Assembly (NCBI GenBank): GCA_963761655.1
Contig: CAVXHI010000011.1
Span: 496,001-560,000 of the forward strand
DNA from: RYN-122 sp963761655
GTDB lineage: Bacteria > Actinomycetota > Actinomycetes > Mycobacteriales > SCTD01
Reading direction: 5' to 3'
Length of the DNA stretch: 64,000 nucleotides
The translations under genes and the position numbers were made by a program. Under the pieces are notes generated by a model. It was not told the DNA's origin. It was given only the letters and a program-made list of their open reading frames with translations, and searched no databases. Of this stretch, positions 43,974-53,227 are shown piece by piece. Every line of letters begins with the position of its first letter. The stretch's first letter is position 1.

Positions 43974-45623
43974 GTGGACAGTCCGAGAGCGGGGGTCGAC
44001 GCGCGCTTGGTCGGCGGCCGCTACCGCCTGATCGAGCCGCTCGGCTCCGGCGGCATGGGCACCGTGTGGCGGGCCGAGGACGCCGTGCTCGGCCGGCACG
44101 TCGCCGTCAAGGAGGTCGTGTTCCCGCACGGCCTGTCCGACGCCGACCGGGCCACCCTGCGCGAGCGGACCCGCCGCGAGGCGCGCGCCGCGGCCCGGCT
44201 CGACCAACCGAGCGCCGTCACCGTCTACGACGTCGTCGAGCAGGACGGCCAGCCGTGGCTGGTGCTGGAGCTGGTCGAGGCGCGGACGCTCGCGGAGGTC
44301 GTCCGGGCCGACGGGCCGCTCACGCCGCAGCGCACCGCGGAGGTCGGTGTCGCCGTGCTCGGGGCGCTCGAGGCGGCCCACCGGGCGGGGATCGTCCACC
44401 GCGACGTGAAGCCCTCGAACGTCCTGCTCGCCGACACCGGCCGGGTCGTCCTCACCGACTTCGGCATCGCGACCTCCCCCGGCGACTCCCAGATCACCAG
44501 CACGGGGCTGCTCCTCGGCTCCCCCAGCTACATCGCCCCCGAGCGGGCCCGCGGCGCCACCCCCGGGCCGCCGTCCGACCTGTGGAGCCTCGGCGCCACC
44601 CTGTTCACCGCGGTCGAGGGGCGCCCGCCCTACGACAAGGGCGAGCCGCTGCCCACCCTGCAGGCCGTCGTCACGGGCGACCAGGAGCCGTACGTCGCCG
44701 CCGGGCCGCTCGTGCCCGTGCTGGACGGGCTGCTGGCCGCCGACCCCGCGCAGCGCCTGGACGCCGGGGCCGCCCGCCGCCTGCTCGAGCGGATCGCGAC
44801 GACGACGCCGACCTCCCCGCTCCCCCGCCCGCAGCCCGCCCCGGTCGCGGAGCAGCGGGCGGAGCAGACCTCGGCCCTGCCGCTGCCCGCCGCTGCTCCC
44901 GTGCCGCCCGTCCCGGCAGCCGCCCCTGAGCGACGCCCGCTGGCCGACGTCCCTCGTCGGCAGGTGGCGGCCCGGCAGCCCCGCCGCACCGGCGCCGTGG
45001 TCGGCGTCCTGGCCGGGCTGCTGGCGCTCGGCGGCGTCGGGTACGGCGTCAGCACCCTCGGCGACGCCGGCAGCACCAGCCCGCCGTCCGGCGCTCCGTC
45101 GGCCGGGGCCAGCAGCGGCAGCGCGGGCGACGACGCCTCGTCCGACGGCTCCGGATCGGAGGGCTCCGGGTCCGATGACGCTCCCACCGTCCCCGCCGGG
45201 TTCACCGCGCACACGGGCGAGGCCGGCTGGACCGTCGCCGTGCCGCAGTCCTACGCGCCCGGCAGCTACAAGGGGCAGGCGCAGTACCGCGACCCCGCCA
45301 CCGGCCGGACCCTGCGGGTCAGCACCGGCAAGGGCGTCCCGGACGCCGTCGCCGACCGGGAGGAGGCCGCCTCGACCTTCGCCAGGACCCACGACGACTA
45401 CCAGCAGATCGCCATCACCGGCCTGACCTACCGCGACAGCCCGGCGGCCGACTGGGAGTTCACCTACAGCGCGGGCGGGGCTCAGCTGCACGTGCTGAAC
45501 CGCGTGGCCGACGTCGACGGCACCGGGCACTCGCTGTACTTCCAGACGCGGGCGTCGGACTGGCCCGCCGCGAAGGCCGACTTCGACGCGATCGTCGCGG
45601 CGTTCCGGCCCGCCGGCCGCTGA
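43974..45623 (+). CDS. receptor-type Ser/Thr protein kinase (PknB-like catalytic domain)
   Basis: 549 aa. Kinase domain (about 16-275): glycine loop LIEPLGSGGMGTVWRAED, Lys in HVAVKEVVF, catalytic loop IVHRDVKPSNVLLADTG, VVLTDFGIA (DFG) and GSPSYIAPERARG. A Pro/Ala-rich juxtamembrane linker leads to one membrane helix (about 343-362, VVGVLAGLLALGGVGYGVST). Outside lies a Ser/Gly-rich spacer and a compact C-terminal domain (GFTAHTGEAGWTVAVPQSYA to FDAIVAAFRPAG). There are no PASTA repeats, so it is not the peptidoglycan-sensing PknB itself. The ligand of the outer domain is unknown. GTG at 43974. Confidence 0.93.
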   Translation: MDSPRAGVDARLVGGRYRLIEPLGSGGMGTVWRAEDAVLGRHVAVKEVVFPHGLSDADRATLRERTRREARAAARLDQPSAVTVYDVVEQDGQPWLVLELVEARTLAEVVRADGPLTPQRTAEVGVAVLGALEAAHRAGIVHRDVKPSNVLLADTGRVVLTDFGIATSPGDSQITSTGLLLGSPSYIAPERARGATPGPPSDLWSLGATLFTAVEGRPPYDKGEPLPTLQAVVTGDQEPYVAAGPLVPVLDGLLAADPAQRLDAGAARRLLERIATTTPTSPLPRPQPAPVAEQRAEQTSALPLPAAAPVPPVPAAAPERRPLADVPRRQVAARQPRRTGAVVGVLAGLLALGGVGYGVSTLGDAGSTSPPSGAPSAGASSGSAGDDASSDGSGSEGSGSDDAPTVPAGFTAHTGEAGWTVAVPQSYAPGSYKGQAQYRDPATGRTLRVSTGKGVPDAVADREEAASTFARTHDDYQQIAITGLTYRDSPAADWEFTYSAGGAQLHVLNRVADVDGTGHSLYFQTRASDWPAAKADFDAIVAAFRPAGR

Positions 45624-45675
45624 CCTCCGCGCCCTGCTGTGCGGGGCCTCACAGGACCGGGCGCCGCCCCGAGGT

Positions 45676-45691
45676 GCCCCGGAGCCGGGGC
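45676..45691. terminator. short GC hairpin, possible terminator of the kinase gene
   Basis: GCCCCG / GAGC / CGGGGC, a perfect 6-bp stem with a 4-base loop, 53 bases after the kinase stop and just before the sdh promoter region. No T tract. Confidence 0.4.
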
Positions 45692-45696
45692 GTCGT

Positions 45697-45702
45697 TAGT
45701 CT
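45697..45702 (+). promoter_or_regulatory. -10 box TAGTCT for the sdhCDAB operon
   Basis: TAGTCT about 58 bases before the sdhC GTG; TGGAGG (45747-45752) then provides the ribosome site. The 136-bp gap between kinase and sdhC holds nothing else recognisable. Confidence 0.45.
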
Positions 45703-45759
45703 CGAGAGGTCCGGGCCTGCATGCGCAGGACCTCCCGGCACGCACCTGGAGGCTCATCG

Positions 45760-46152
45760 GTGAAGTCACCGGCAGGCACGCTGTACCGCGGACGCGAGGG
45801 CATGTGGTCCTGGGTGGCCCACCGCGTCACCGGCGTCCTCATCTTCTTCTTCCTGTTCTCGCACGTGCTCGACACCGCCCTGGTGCGTGTCTCCCCCGAC
45901 GCCTACGACCGGGTCATCGACACGTACAAGACGCCGATCGTGAACCTCTTCGAGGTCGGCCTCGTGGGCGCGGTGCTCTACCACGCGCTGAACGGCCTGC
46001 GTGTCATGGCGATCGACTTCTGGGACAAGGGGACCCGCTACCAGAAGCAGATGACGTTCGCCGTCGTCGGCATCACCACCGTCGTGATGATCCCGGGGAC
46101 CTACTACATGATGAAGCACACCCTCGAAGCGATGTTCGGGAGCCCTGCATGA
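45760..46152 (+). CDS. sdhC: succinate dehydrogenase cytochrome b556 subunit
   Basis: 130 aa membrane anchor of complex II. The N-terminal signature TLYRGREGMWSWVAHRVTGV is typical of actinobacterial SdhC. Three helices follow (VLIFFFLFSHVLDTALV; IVNLFEVGLVGAVLYHALNG; MTFAVVGITTVVMIPGTYYM). Heme-ligand His candidates lie in FSHVLD and YHALNGLR. GTG at 45760 has TGGAGG 7 bases upstream. The stop overlaps the sdhD ATG. Confidence 0.93.
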   Translation: MKSPAGTLYRGREGMWSWVAHRVTGVLIFFFLFSHVLDTALVRVSPDAYDRVIDTYKTPIVNLFEVGLVGAVLYHALNGLRVMAIDFWDKGTRYQKQMTFAVVGITTVVMIPGTYYMMKHTLEAMFGSPA

Positions 46153-46631
46153 CCGTCACCGACGCCACCGGCAGCATGCGGGCCGGCTCGATCGCCCAGA
46201 CCGACGACGACGTCGACCGGATGGTCATCGAGGCGCCGCGCAGCCGCCGCAAGCGCCCGTCCAGCAACCGCTCGAAGACCAACTTCGAGATGTACAGCTG
46301 GATCTTCATGCGCATGTCCGGCCTGCTGCTGGTCGTGCTCGTGCTCGGCCACCTGCTGATCATGAACATCCTCGACGGCGGCGTGCAGCGCGTGAACTTC
46401 GGCTTCGTCGCCGGCCGCTGGGCCTCCCCGTTCTGGCGGACGTGGGACCTCGCGCAGCTCTGGCTCGCCCAGCTCCACGGCACCAACGGCCTGCGCACCA
46501 TCATCAACGACTACGCCGAGCGCGACAGCACCCGGTTCTGGCTGAAGATGCTGCTGTACACGGCGTCGACCCTCGTCCTCATGCTCGGCACGCTCGTGAT
46601 CTTCACCTTCGACCCGAACCTGCGGGGGTAG
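46149..46631 (+). CDS. sdhD: succinate dehydrogenase hydrophobic membrane anchor subunit
   Basis: 160 aa. A charged cytoplasmic N-terminus of about 45 residues (EAPRSRRKRPSSNRSKTNFE) precedes WIFMRMSGLLLVVLVLGHLL with a heme-type His. Then comes LAQLHGTNGLRTIINDYAE, with the second His and a quinone-site Arg region, and a last helix YTASTLVLMLGTLVIFTF. ATG at 46149 overlaps the sdhC stop by four bases. Encoded between sdhC and sdhA as expected. Confidence 0.93.
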   Translation: MTVTDATGSMRAGSIAQTDDDVDRMVIEAPRSRRKRPSSNRSKTNFEMYSWIFMRMSGLLLVVLVLGHLLIMNILDGGVQRVNFGFVAGRWASPFWRTWDLAQLWLAQLHGTNGLRTIINDYAERDSTRFWLKMLLYTASTLVLMLGTLVIFTFDPNLRG

Positions 46632-46635
46632 TGCC

Positions 46636-48389
<1,754 letters not shown>

Positions 48390-48390
<1 letters not shown>

Positions 48391-49148
48391 TGACTGTCAC
48401 CATGGACAAGCCGGCTGAGGGCCCGACCGGCGACGTCGCCGACCACCTCAAGACGGTCACGCTCAAGATCCGCCGCTTCGACCCCGAGGTCGACCCGGAG
48501 GCCAACTGGCAGACCTACGAGGTCCCGGTGGAGAAGGGCGACCGCCTGCTGGACGCCCTCCACCAGATCAAGGGCTACCAGGACGGCTCGCTGACGTTCC
48601 GGCGCTCCTGCGCGCACGGCGTCTGCGGGTCGGACGCCATGCGCATCAACGGCGTCAACCGGCTCGCCTGCAAGGTCCTCATCAAGGACCTCGGCGACGT
48701 CATCCTGGTCGAGCCCATCAAGGGCCTGCCGGTCGAGAAGGACCTCGTCGTCGACATGGAGCCCTTCTTCGAGGCCTACCGGGCGGTGAAGCCGTTCCTC
48801 ATCACCGACGGCCGCGAGCCCACCCGGGAGCGCCTGCAGTCCGCCGAGGACCGCGCCCGCTTCGACGACACGACCAAGTGCATCCTGTGCGCGGCGTGCA
48901 CCACGTCGTGCCCCGTGTACTGGACCGACGAGAGCTACTTCGGCCCGGCCGCGATCGTCAACGCCCACCGCTTCATCTTCGACAGCCGCGACGACGGCGC
49001 CGAGGAGCGGCTGGAGATCCTCAACGAGAAGGAGGGGGTGTGGCGCTGCCGCACCACCTTCAACTGCACCGACGCCTGCCCCCGTGGCATCGAGGTCACC
49101 AAGGCGATCCAGGAAGTGAAGCGCGCGCTCATCTACCGGCGCGTCTAG
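48390..49148 (+). CDS. sdhB: succinate dehydrogenase iron-sulfur subunit
   Basis: 252 aa from GTG 48390, which overlaps the last base of the sdhA stop; ATG at 48402 is an alternative. Carries electrons from FAD to quinone through three clusters: [2Fe-2S] in FRRSCAHGVCGSDAM and NRLACKVL, [4Fe-4S] in CILCAACTTSCPVYW, and [3Fe-4S] in CRTTFNCTDACPRGIEVT. Length and order match actinobacterial SdhB. Last gene of sdhCDAB, followed by a hairpin terminator. Confidence 0.96.
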
Positions 49149-49162
49149 TCCGGTCCGGCCCC

Positions 49163-49196
49163 GACGGCCCCTCGCCCTCCCGGGTGGGGGGCCGTC
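49163..49196 (+). terminator. hairpin terminator after sdhB
   Basis: 9-bp perfect stem (49163-49171 with 49188-49196), 15 bases after the sdhB stop. The remaining 140 bp before the sigma factor gene hold no gene; CGGAAGATCACGACGG around 49271 is unassigned. Confidence 0.75.
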
Positions 49197-49336
49197 GTCG
49201 TGTCGAGGGCGCCCCGGTCCGCCGAGCGTCCGCGTCGTGCGGCCCCGCGCGGCGTGTCACCCACCCGACGCGGAAGATCACGACGGGTGCGGGCAGTGCG
49301 CGGGAACCTGACGGCCTGCTGGCGGGGGGAACAGGG

Positions 49337-49825
49337 GTGAGCAGCCCGCCGGACGACCTCGCGCAGCTGTACGAGGCCGCCTACCCGCGTCTCGTCGCGG
49401 TGGTGTCGGCGGTGTCCGGCCGGCCGGGGGAGGCCGAGGAGGCGGTGCAGGACGCGTTCGTCCGGCTGCTCGGCCAGTGGGACCGCGTCGCCCGGTACGA
49501 CGACCCCGAGGCGTGGCTGCGCCGGGTCGCCCTCGGGTTCGCCGGCAACCGTCGGCGCAAGACCCGCAACGGCCTGCGGGCGGTCCTGCGGCTCGGCCGG
49601 CCCGACGACGTCGCCCCGCCGTCCGGCGACGCCGTCGACCTGCGGCGGGCCCTGGCCGGGCTCCGGCACGAGCAGCGCGAGGTCCTCGTGCTGCAGCACT
49701 ACGTCGGCCTCGAGGTCGAGGCCATCGCCCGCGAGCTCGGCGTGCCCGTCGGCACCGTGAAGTCCCGGCTGGCGCGGGCCCGCGCCGCGCTGGCCCCGCT
49801 CCTGCAGGAGGTCGACCGTGGATGA
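49337..49825 (+). CDS. SigE-family ECF RNA polymerase sigma factor
   Basis: 162 aa extracytoplasmic-function sigma factor. Sigma-2 region: LYEAAYPRLVAVVSAVSG and EAEEAVQDAFVRLLGQWD, then WLRRVALGFAGNRRRK. Sigma-4 region: ALAGLRHEQREVLVLQHYVG and GVPVGTVKSRLARARAALA (helix-turn-helix for the -35). No extra C-terminal domain. GTG at 49337 lies after GGGGGGA. The following gene overlaps the end by 8 bases and has the layout of an anti-sigma or membrane partner, although it is damaged. Confidence 0.92.
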   Translation: MSSPPDDLAQLYEAAYPRLVAVVSAVSGRPGEAEEAVQDAFVRLLGQWDRVARYDDPEAWLRRVALGFAGNRRRKTRNGLRAVLRLGRPDDVAPPSGDAVDLRRALAGLRHEQREVLVLQHYVGLEVEAIARELGVPVGTVKSRLARARAALAPLLQEVDRG

Positions 49826-50930
49826 CCTGACCGCCCTCGTCCGCGACGAGGTCTCGTCCCACCGGCCGGACGTCGTGCCGCCGTTCTCCGCCGTCGTCGC
49901 CCGGCACCGCCGTCGCGCCCGACGTCGGCAGGGGCTCGCCGTCGTGGCGGTCGCCGTGGCGGTCGCGGGCGTGGTCGTCGCCGTGCCGGACCGGGACAGG
50001 GCCCCCGCTCCGGCGGCGGCTGCCGTGGTGCTCGACCCCGAGGCCCGTCCGCGCGAGGGCGACGTCGCGCCGCCGGACTTCACCAGCCCGCGGGGCGGGC
50101 CGGCGCGCCGCACCTGCGGCAGGCTCCGGGGCGAGCGTCTCGTGGGACGTCCGGGGGGACGTCGTCTCCGGGCGGGTGCTGCTGACGCCCCCGGATCACC
50201 CCCGGGCGAGCGCCCGGTACGGGTCGGCTGCGAGCTCGCGGGGCCCGCCTCGGCTCCTGTTCAGCGGCCCGGCCGACGGTCCGGTCGGACCCGAGGGCGT
50301 CCTGGTGGAGCAGCCCGACGTCCCCAGCGCACCCGCCCGCAGCCGCTCCTCGCGGCCTCCGCCGACGGCGTCGTCGTGCCCTTCACGCTCGCCGGTTCGA
50401 ACTGCGTGCTCAGGCCGACGCCGTCAACGCTTTCGGGGGGACGCCGGCCTGGTCGATCACCGCGTCCCGGAGCGGCTGCCCTGCGACCCCCTCGGCCCGA
50501 CGCCGACGGCGAGCTGAGCGTCGGGATCGCCCACACCGCGGGGACCCCGGCGGGGCTCCTCCCGGCCGACCGCGACGACCTCCGGGTGTCGCTCGAGCTC
50601 CCGGCGTCGGTGCGCGACGGCGACCCGGTCTCCTTCGTCGCCGTGCTGAGCAACCCCACCGACGCGGACGTCCCCCTGGACCCCTGTCCCTCGTGGGGGG
50701 CCGCGCAGGGGCGCGAGGACAGCGACAGCTCGAGCTACGGCTCCCGCTCCGGACGGCTGCCCTGCGACCGGGTCCGCGAGGTCCCGGCCCACGGGGAGCT
50801 GCGCTTCTCGCTCTCCCTCCCCGACGTCGCCGCCGGCCAGCCCGGGAGGCACGACGCCGCCCGCACCACCGTCCGCTGGGGCATCGCCGGGCCGGCGGCC
50901 GCCGAGGGCACGGTGGCCTACACCCGGTGA
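49818..50930 (+). pseudogene. membrane-anchored sigma-associated protein, frame-disrupted
   Basis: Starts DDLTALVRDEVSSHRPDVVP, then a membrane helix (LAVVAVAVAVAGVVVAVP), as in small proteins coupled to SigE-type sigma factors. An open frame runs to 50930, but between about 50120 and 50510 good coding sequence hops between frames. Frame of 50122 gives ASVSWDVRGDVVSGRVLLTP, the start frame gives VRVGCELAGP, the other gives RLLFSGPADGPVGPEGVLVE, the start frame gives SADGVVVPFTLAGSNC, and a third frame gives QADAVNAFGGTPAWSITAS. After 50510 the start frame is again good (ELSVGIAHTAGTPAGLL). At least four indels are implied. Either a decayed gene or a poorly read G/C-run region. Confidence 0.6.
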
Positions 50931-50950
50931 CGCGGGGGCAGGAGCCCGGC

Positions 50951-51835
50951 ATGACGCAGACCGCACCGGACCGCCCCGGCGTCGGGTCGGACCCCGCCAC
51001 CGACCCCGCCGTCGCCGAGACCGAGGTCGAGGACGCGTTCAAGCGCTCTGTCGACGAGGGCAGGCGCCGACTGTCGCGCCGGCCGTGGCCGCTGGTCGCC
51101 ACCGGCATCCTCGGCGGCATCGACGTCGGGACGGGCGTGCTCGCGCTGCTGTTCGTCGAGCACGAGACCGAGAACGTGCTGCTGGCCGGGCTGGCCTTCT
51201 CGATCGGCTTCATCGCGCTGAGCCTCGCGAAGAGCGAGCTGTTCACCGAGGACTTCCTCGTCCCGGTCACCACGGTGGTCGCCCGTCAGGCGCGGTTCCG
51301 GATGCTGCTGCGGCTCTGGGTCGTGACGCTGCTGGCCAACCTCGTCGGGGGCTGGGTGTTCACCCGCCTGATCATGCTGGGCTTCCCGCAGTTCTCCGAG
51401 ACCGCGCTCAAGGCCGGCGGCCACTACATCGACCTGGGCCTCGGCCGCCGGGCGTTCGCGCTCGCGGTCATCGGCGGGGCGGTCATCACGCTGATGACCT
51501 GGATGCAGCACAACACCGAGTCCGACGGCCTCAAGCTGGTGCCCGCCGTGACGGGGGCCTTCCTGCTGGGTGGCGCCCAGCTGAACCACGCGGTGGTCAA
51601 CTCGCTGCTGATCTTCGCGGCCCTGCACACCGGGCGGGCACCCTTCGGCTACGTCGACTGGCTGCAGACCGCGTCCCTCGCCGCCGCCGGCAACATGGTC
51701 GGCGGGCTGCTGCTCGTGACCCTGCTGCGGCTGTTCCAGATCCCCCACGCCGTCAAGGAGGAGCGCGACAACCCCGCCCTCGGCGTCGCCGTCGGGGACT
51801 CCCGCCGGGTGGGGGGCCGCACCGAGGGCGCCTGA
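50951..51835 (+). CDS. formate/nitrite transporter (FNT) family channel
   Basis: 294 aa. After a hydrophilic N-terminus of about 55 residues come six membrane segments: PLVATGILGGIDVGTGVLAL, LLAGLAFSIGFIALSLAKSE, RLWVVTLLANLVGGWVF, FALAVIGGAVITLMTW, VPAVTGAFLLGGAQLNHAVV and ASLAAAGNMVGGLLLVTLL. LFTEDFLVPVT and LNHAVVN are FNT-type loop motifs. The family moves formate, nitrite or hydrosulfide across the membrane; the substrate here is unknown. ATG at 50951 with AGGAG upstream. Confidence 0.88.
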   Translation: MTQTAPDRPGVGSDPATDPAVAETEVEDAFKRSVDEGRRRLSRRPWPLVATGILGGIDVGTGVLALLFVEHETENVLLAGLAFSIGFIALSLAKSELFTEDFLVPVTTVVARQARFRMLLRLWVVTLLANLVGGWVFTRLIMLGFPQFSETALKAGGHYIDLGLGRRAFALAVIGGAVITLMTWMQHNTESDGLKLVPAVTGAFLLGGAQLNHAVVNSLLIFAALHTGRAPFGYVDWLQTASLAAAGNMVGGLLLVTLLRLFQIPHAVKEERDNPALGVAVGDSRRVGGRTEGA

Positions 51836-51891
51836 CGCGCCCGACCGGCCTGCCCGTGCAGGGCCTGCCCCGGAGGTACGGTCGCCCGACC

Positions 51892-53139
51892 ATGCGGAGT
51901 CCCCTGCGCCTGCGCGCGCTCGCCGTCGTGCTCCCCGTCGCCGGGCTGCTGCTCGCCGGACCGGCGTCGGCCTCGACGCTCGGCTCCGACGCCCCGGTCG
52001 GCGGCCCGCTGCTGACGGGCGCCGGCACGGTGCTCGGCCCGGGCGCCCCGCCGCTGCCGGCCCAGGCGGTCGCGCACGGGCTCGTCGTCGCCGACCTCGA
52101 CACCGGCGCCGTGCTCGCTGCCCGCGACCCGCACGGGCGCTACGCCCCGGCCAGCACCCTGAAGATCCTCACCGCGGTCGCGCTGTCGCCCCTGCTGGAC
52201 CGCAGCCGCAAGCTCGTCCCGACGTTCGACGACCTGGACGTCGACGGCACCAAGGTCGGGCTGGTCGAGCGGGTGGGCTACCCCGTCGACGAGCTGTTCA
52301 CGGCCATGATGATGGTGTCCGGCAACGACGTCGCCAACACGCTGGCGTCCGGCGCGGGCGGGCCGGCCGCCATCGAGAAGATGAACGCCGAGGCCACCCG
52401 CTTGCAGGCCCGGGACACCCACGCGGTCAACCCGAGCGGCCTGGACGCCCCCGGCCAGGTCAGCTCCGCCTACGACCTCGCCCTGCTCGGCCGGGCCGGG
52501 ATGGCCGACCCCGACTTCCGCCGCTGGGTCTCGACCCGCCGCGGCAGCGTCAGCGGCCCCGGCGGCCAGCGCATCGAGACCTACAACCACAACAAGCTGC
52601 TCGGCCGCTACGAGGGCGCCCTCGGGATCAAGAACGGCTACACGTCGTCGGCCAAGGCCAGCTTCGTCGGCGCCGCGACCCGCGGCGGTCACACCGTCCT
52701 GGTCGCGATGATGCGCACCCAGCCCAAGGTCGACGTCGAGGCCAGGGCCCTGCTCGACTGGGGCTTCAGCGCGATCGCCGCCGGCGCCCAGCCGGTCGGC
52801 ACGCTGGTCGAGCCCGTCGACGGACCGCTCGCCGTCGCGACCGCGCCCGCCACCGACGACGCCGTCCTGCGCCTGCCCGTCCGGCCGGAGCCCGCGTCCG
52901 GGGGCGGCCTGTCCACCCCCCTGCTCACCGTGGCCGGCCTGTCCGCCCTGACCCTGCTCGTCCGACGCCGCCGCCGGACCGTGCTGGCCCGGGCAGCCGC
53001 CCGTCGCACCGTCCCGCGGCCCCGACCCGCACCGGCCGCCCGGACCGTCCTGCCGTCGACGCCGCCCCGGCCGGCACGCCAGCGCGTCCCCACCGGGCCT
53101 CCCGTGACCGAGACCCGCCGCCGGGTGCCGCGCCGCTAG
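51892..53139 (+). CDS. D-alanyl-D-alanine carboxypeptidase
   Basis: 415 aa low-molecular-weight penicillin-binding protein (S11 type) trimming peptidoglycan pentapeptides outside the cell. Signal peptide about 1-28 (LAVVLPVAGLLLAGPASAS). Active site Ser-X-X-Lys in YAPASTLKILTAVAL, SGN in MMMVSGNDVANTL, and KNG replacing KTG in LGIKNGYTSSAKA. A C-terminal membrane helix (LLTVAGLSALTLLV) is followed by a long Arg/Pro-rich tail. ATG at 51892; TACGGT lies 9 bases upstream, possibly leaderless. Confidence 0.93.
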   Translation: MRSPLRLRALAVVLPVAGLLLAGPASASTLGSDAPVGGPLLTGAGTVLGPGAPPLPAQAVAHGLVVADLDTGAVLAARDPHGRYAPASTLKILTAVALSPLLDRSRKLVPTFDDLDVDGTKVGLVERVGYPVDELFTAMMMVSGNDVANTLASGAGGPAAIEKMNAEATRLQARDTHAVNPSGLDAPGQVSSAYDLALLGRAGMADPDFRRWVSTRRGSVSGPGGQRIETYNHNKLLGRYEGALGIKNGYTSSAKASFVGAATRGGHTVLVAMMRTQPKVDVEARALLDWGFSAIAAGAQPVGTLVEPVDGPLAVATAPATDDAVLRLPVRPEPASGGGLSTPLLTVAGLSALTLLVRRRRRTVLARAAARRTVPRPRPAPAARTVLPSTPPRPARQRVPTGPPVTETRRRVPRR

Positions 53140-53227
53140 GACGACCTGCCCCCTGCGCCCGGGCCTGCCTGCGACACTCTCCGCGGACCGGTGCCCTGCC
53201 GGCCGACACCAGCCGAGGAGCCTCCCC

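Noticed and set aside
44630..45214. Minus-strand open frame opposite the kinase linker
   Set aside because: Antisense to a kinase linker and membrane segment; composition is Pro/Ser/Arg-rich with no motif.
50388..50404. GGTTCGAAC string resembling a tRNA T-loop
   Set aside because: No acceptor stem, D arm or anticodon arm can be built around it, and it lies inside coding sequence (LAGSNC) of the damaged sigma-partner gene.
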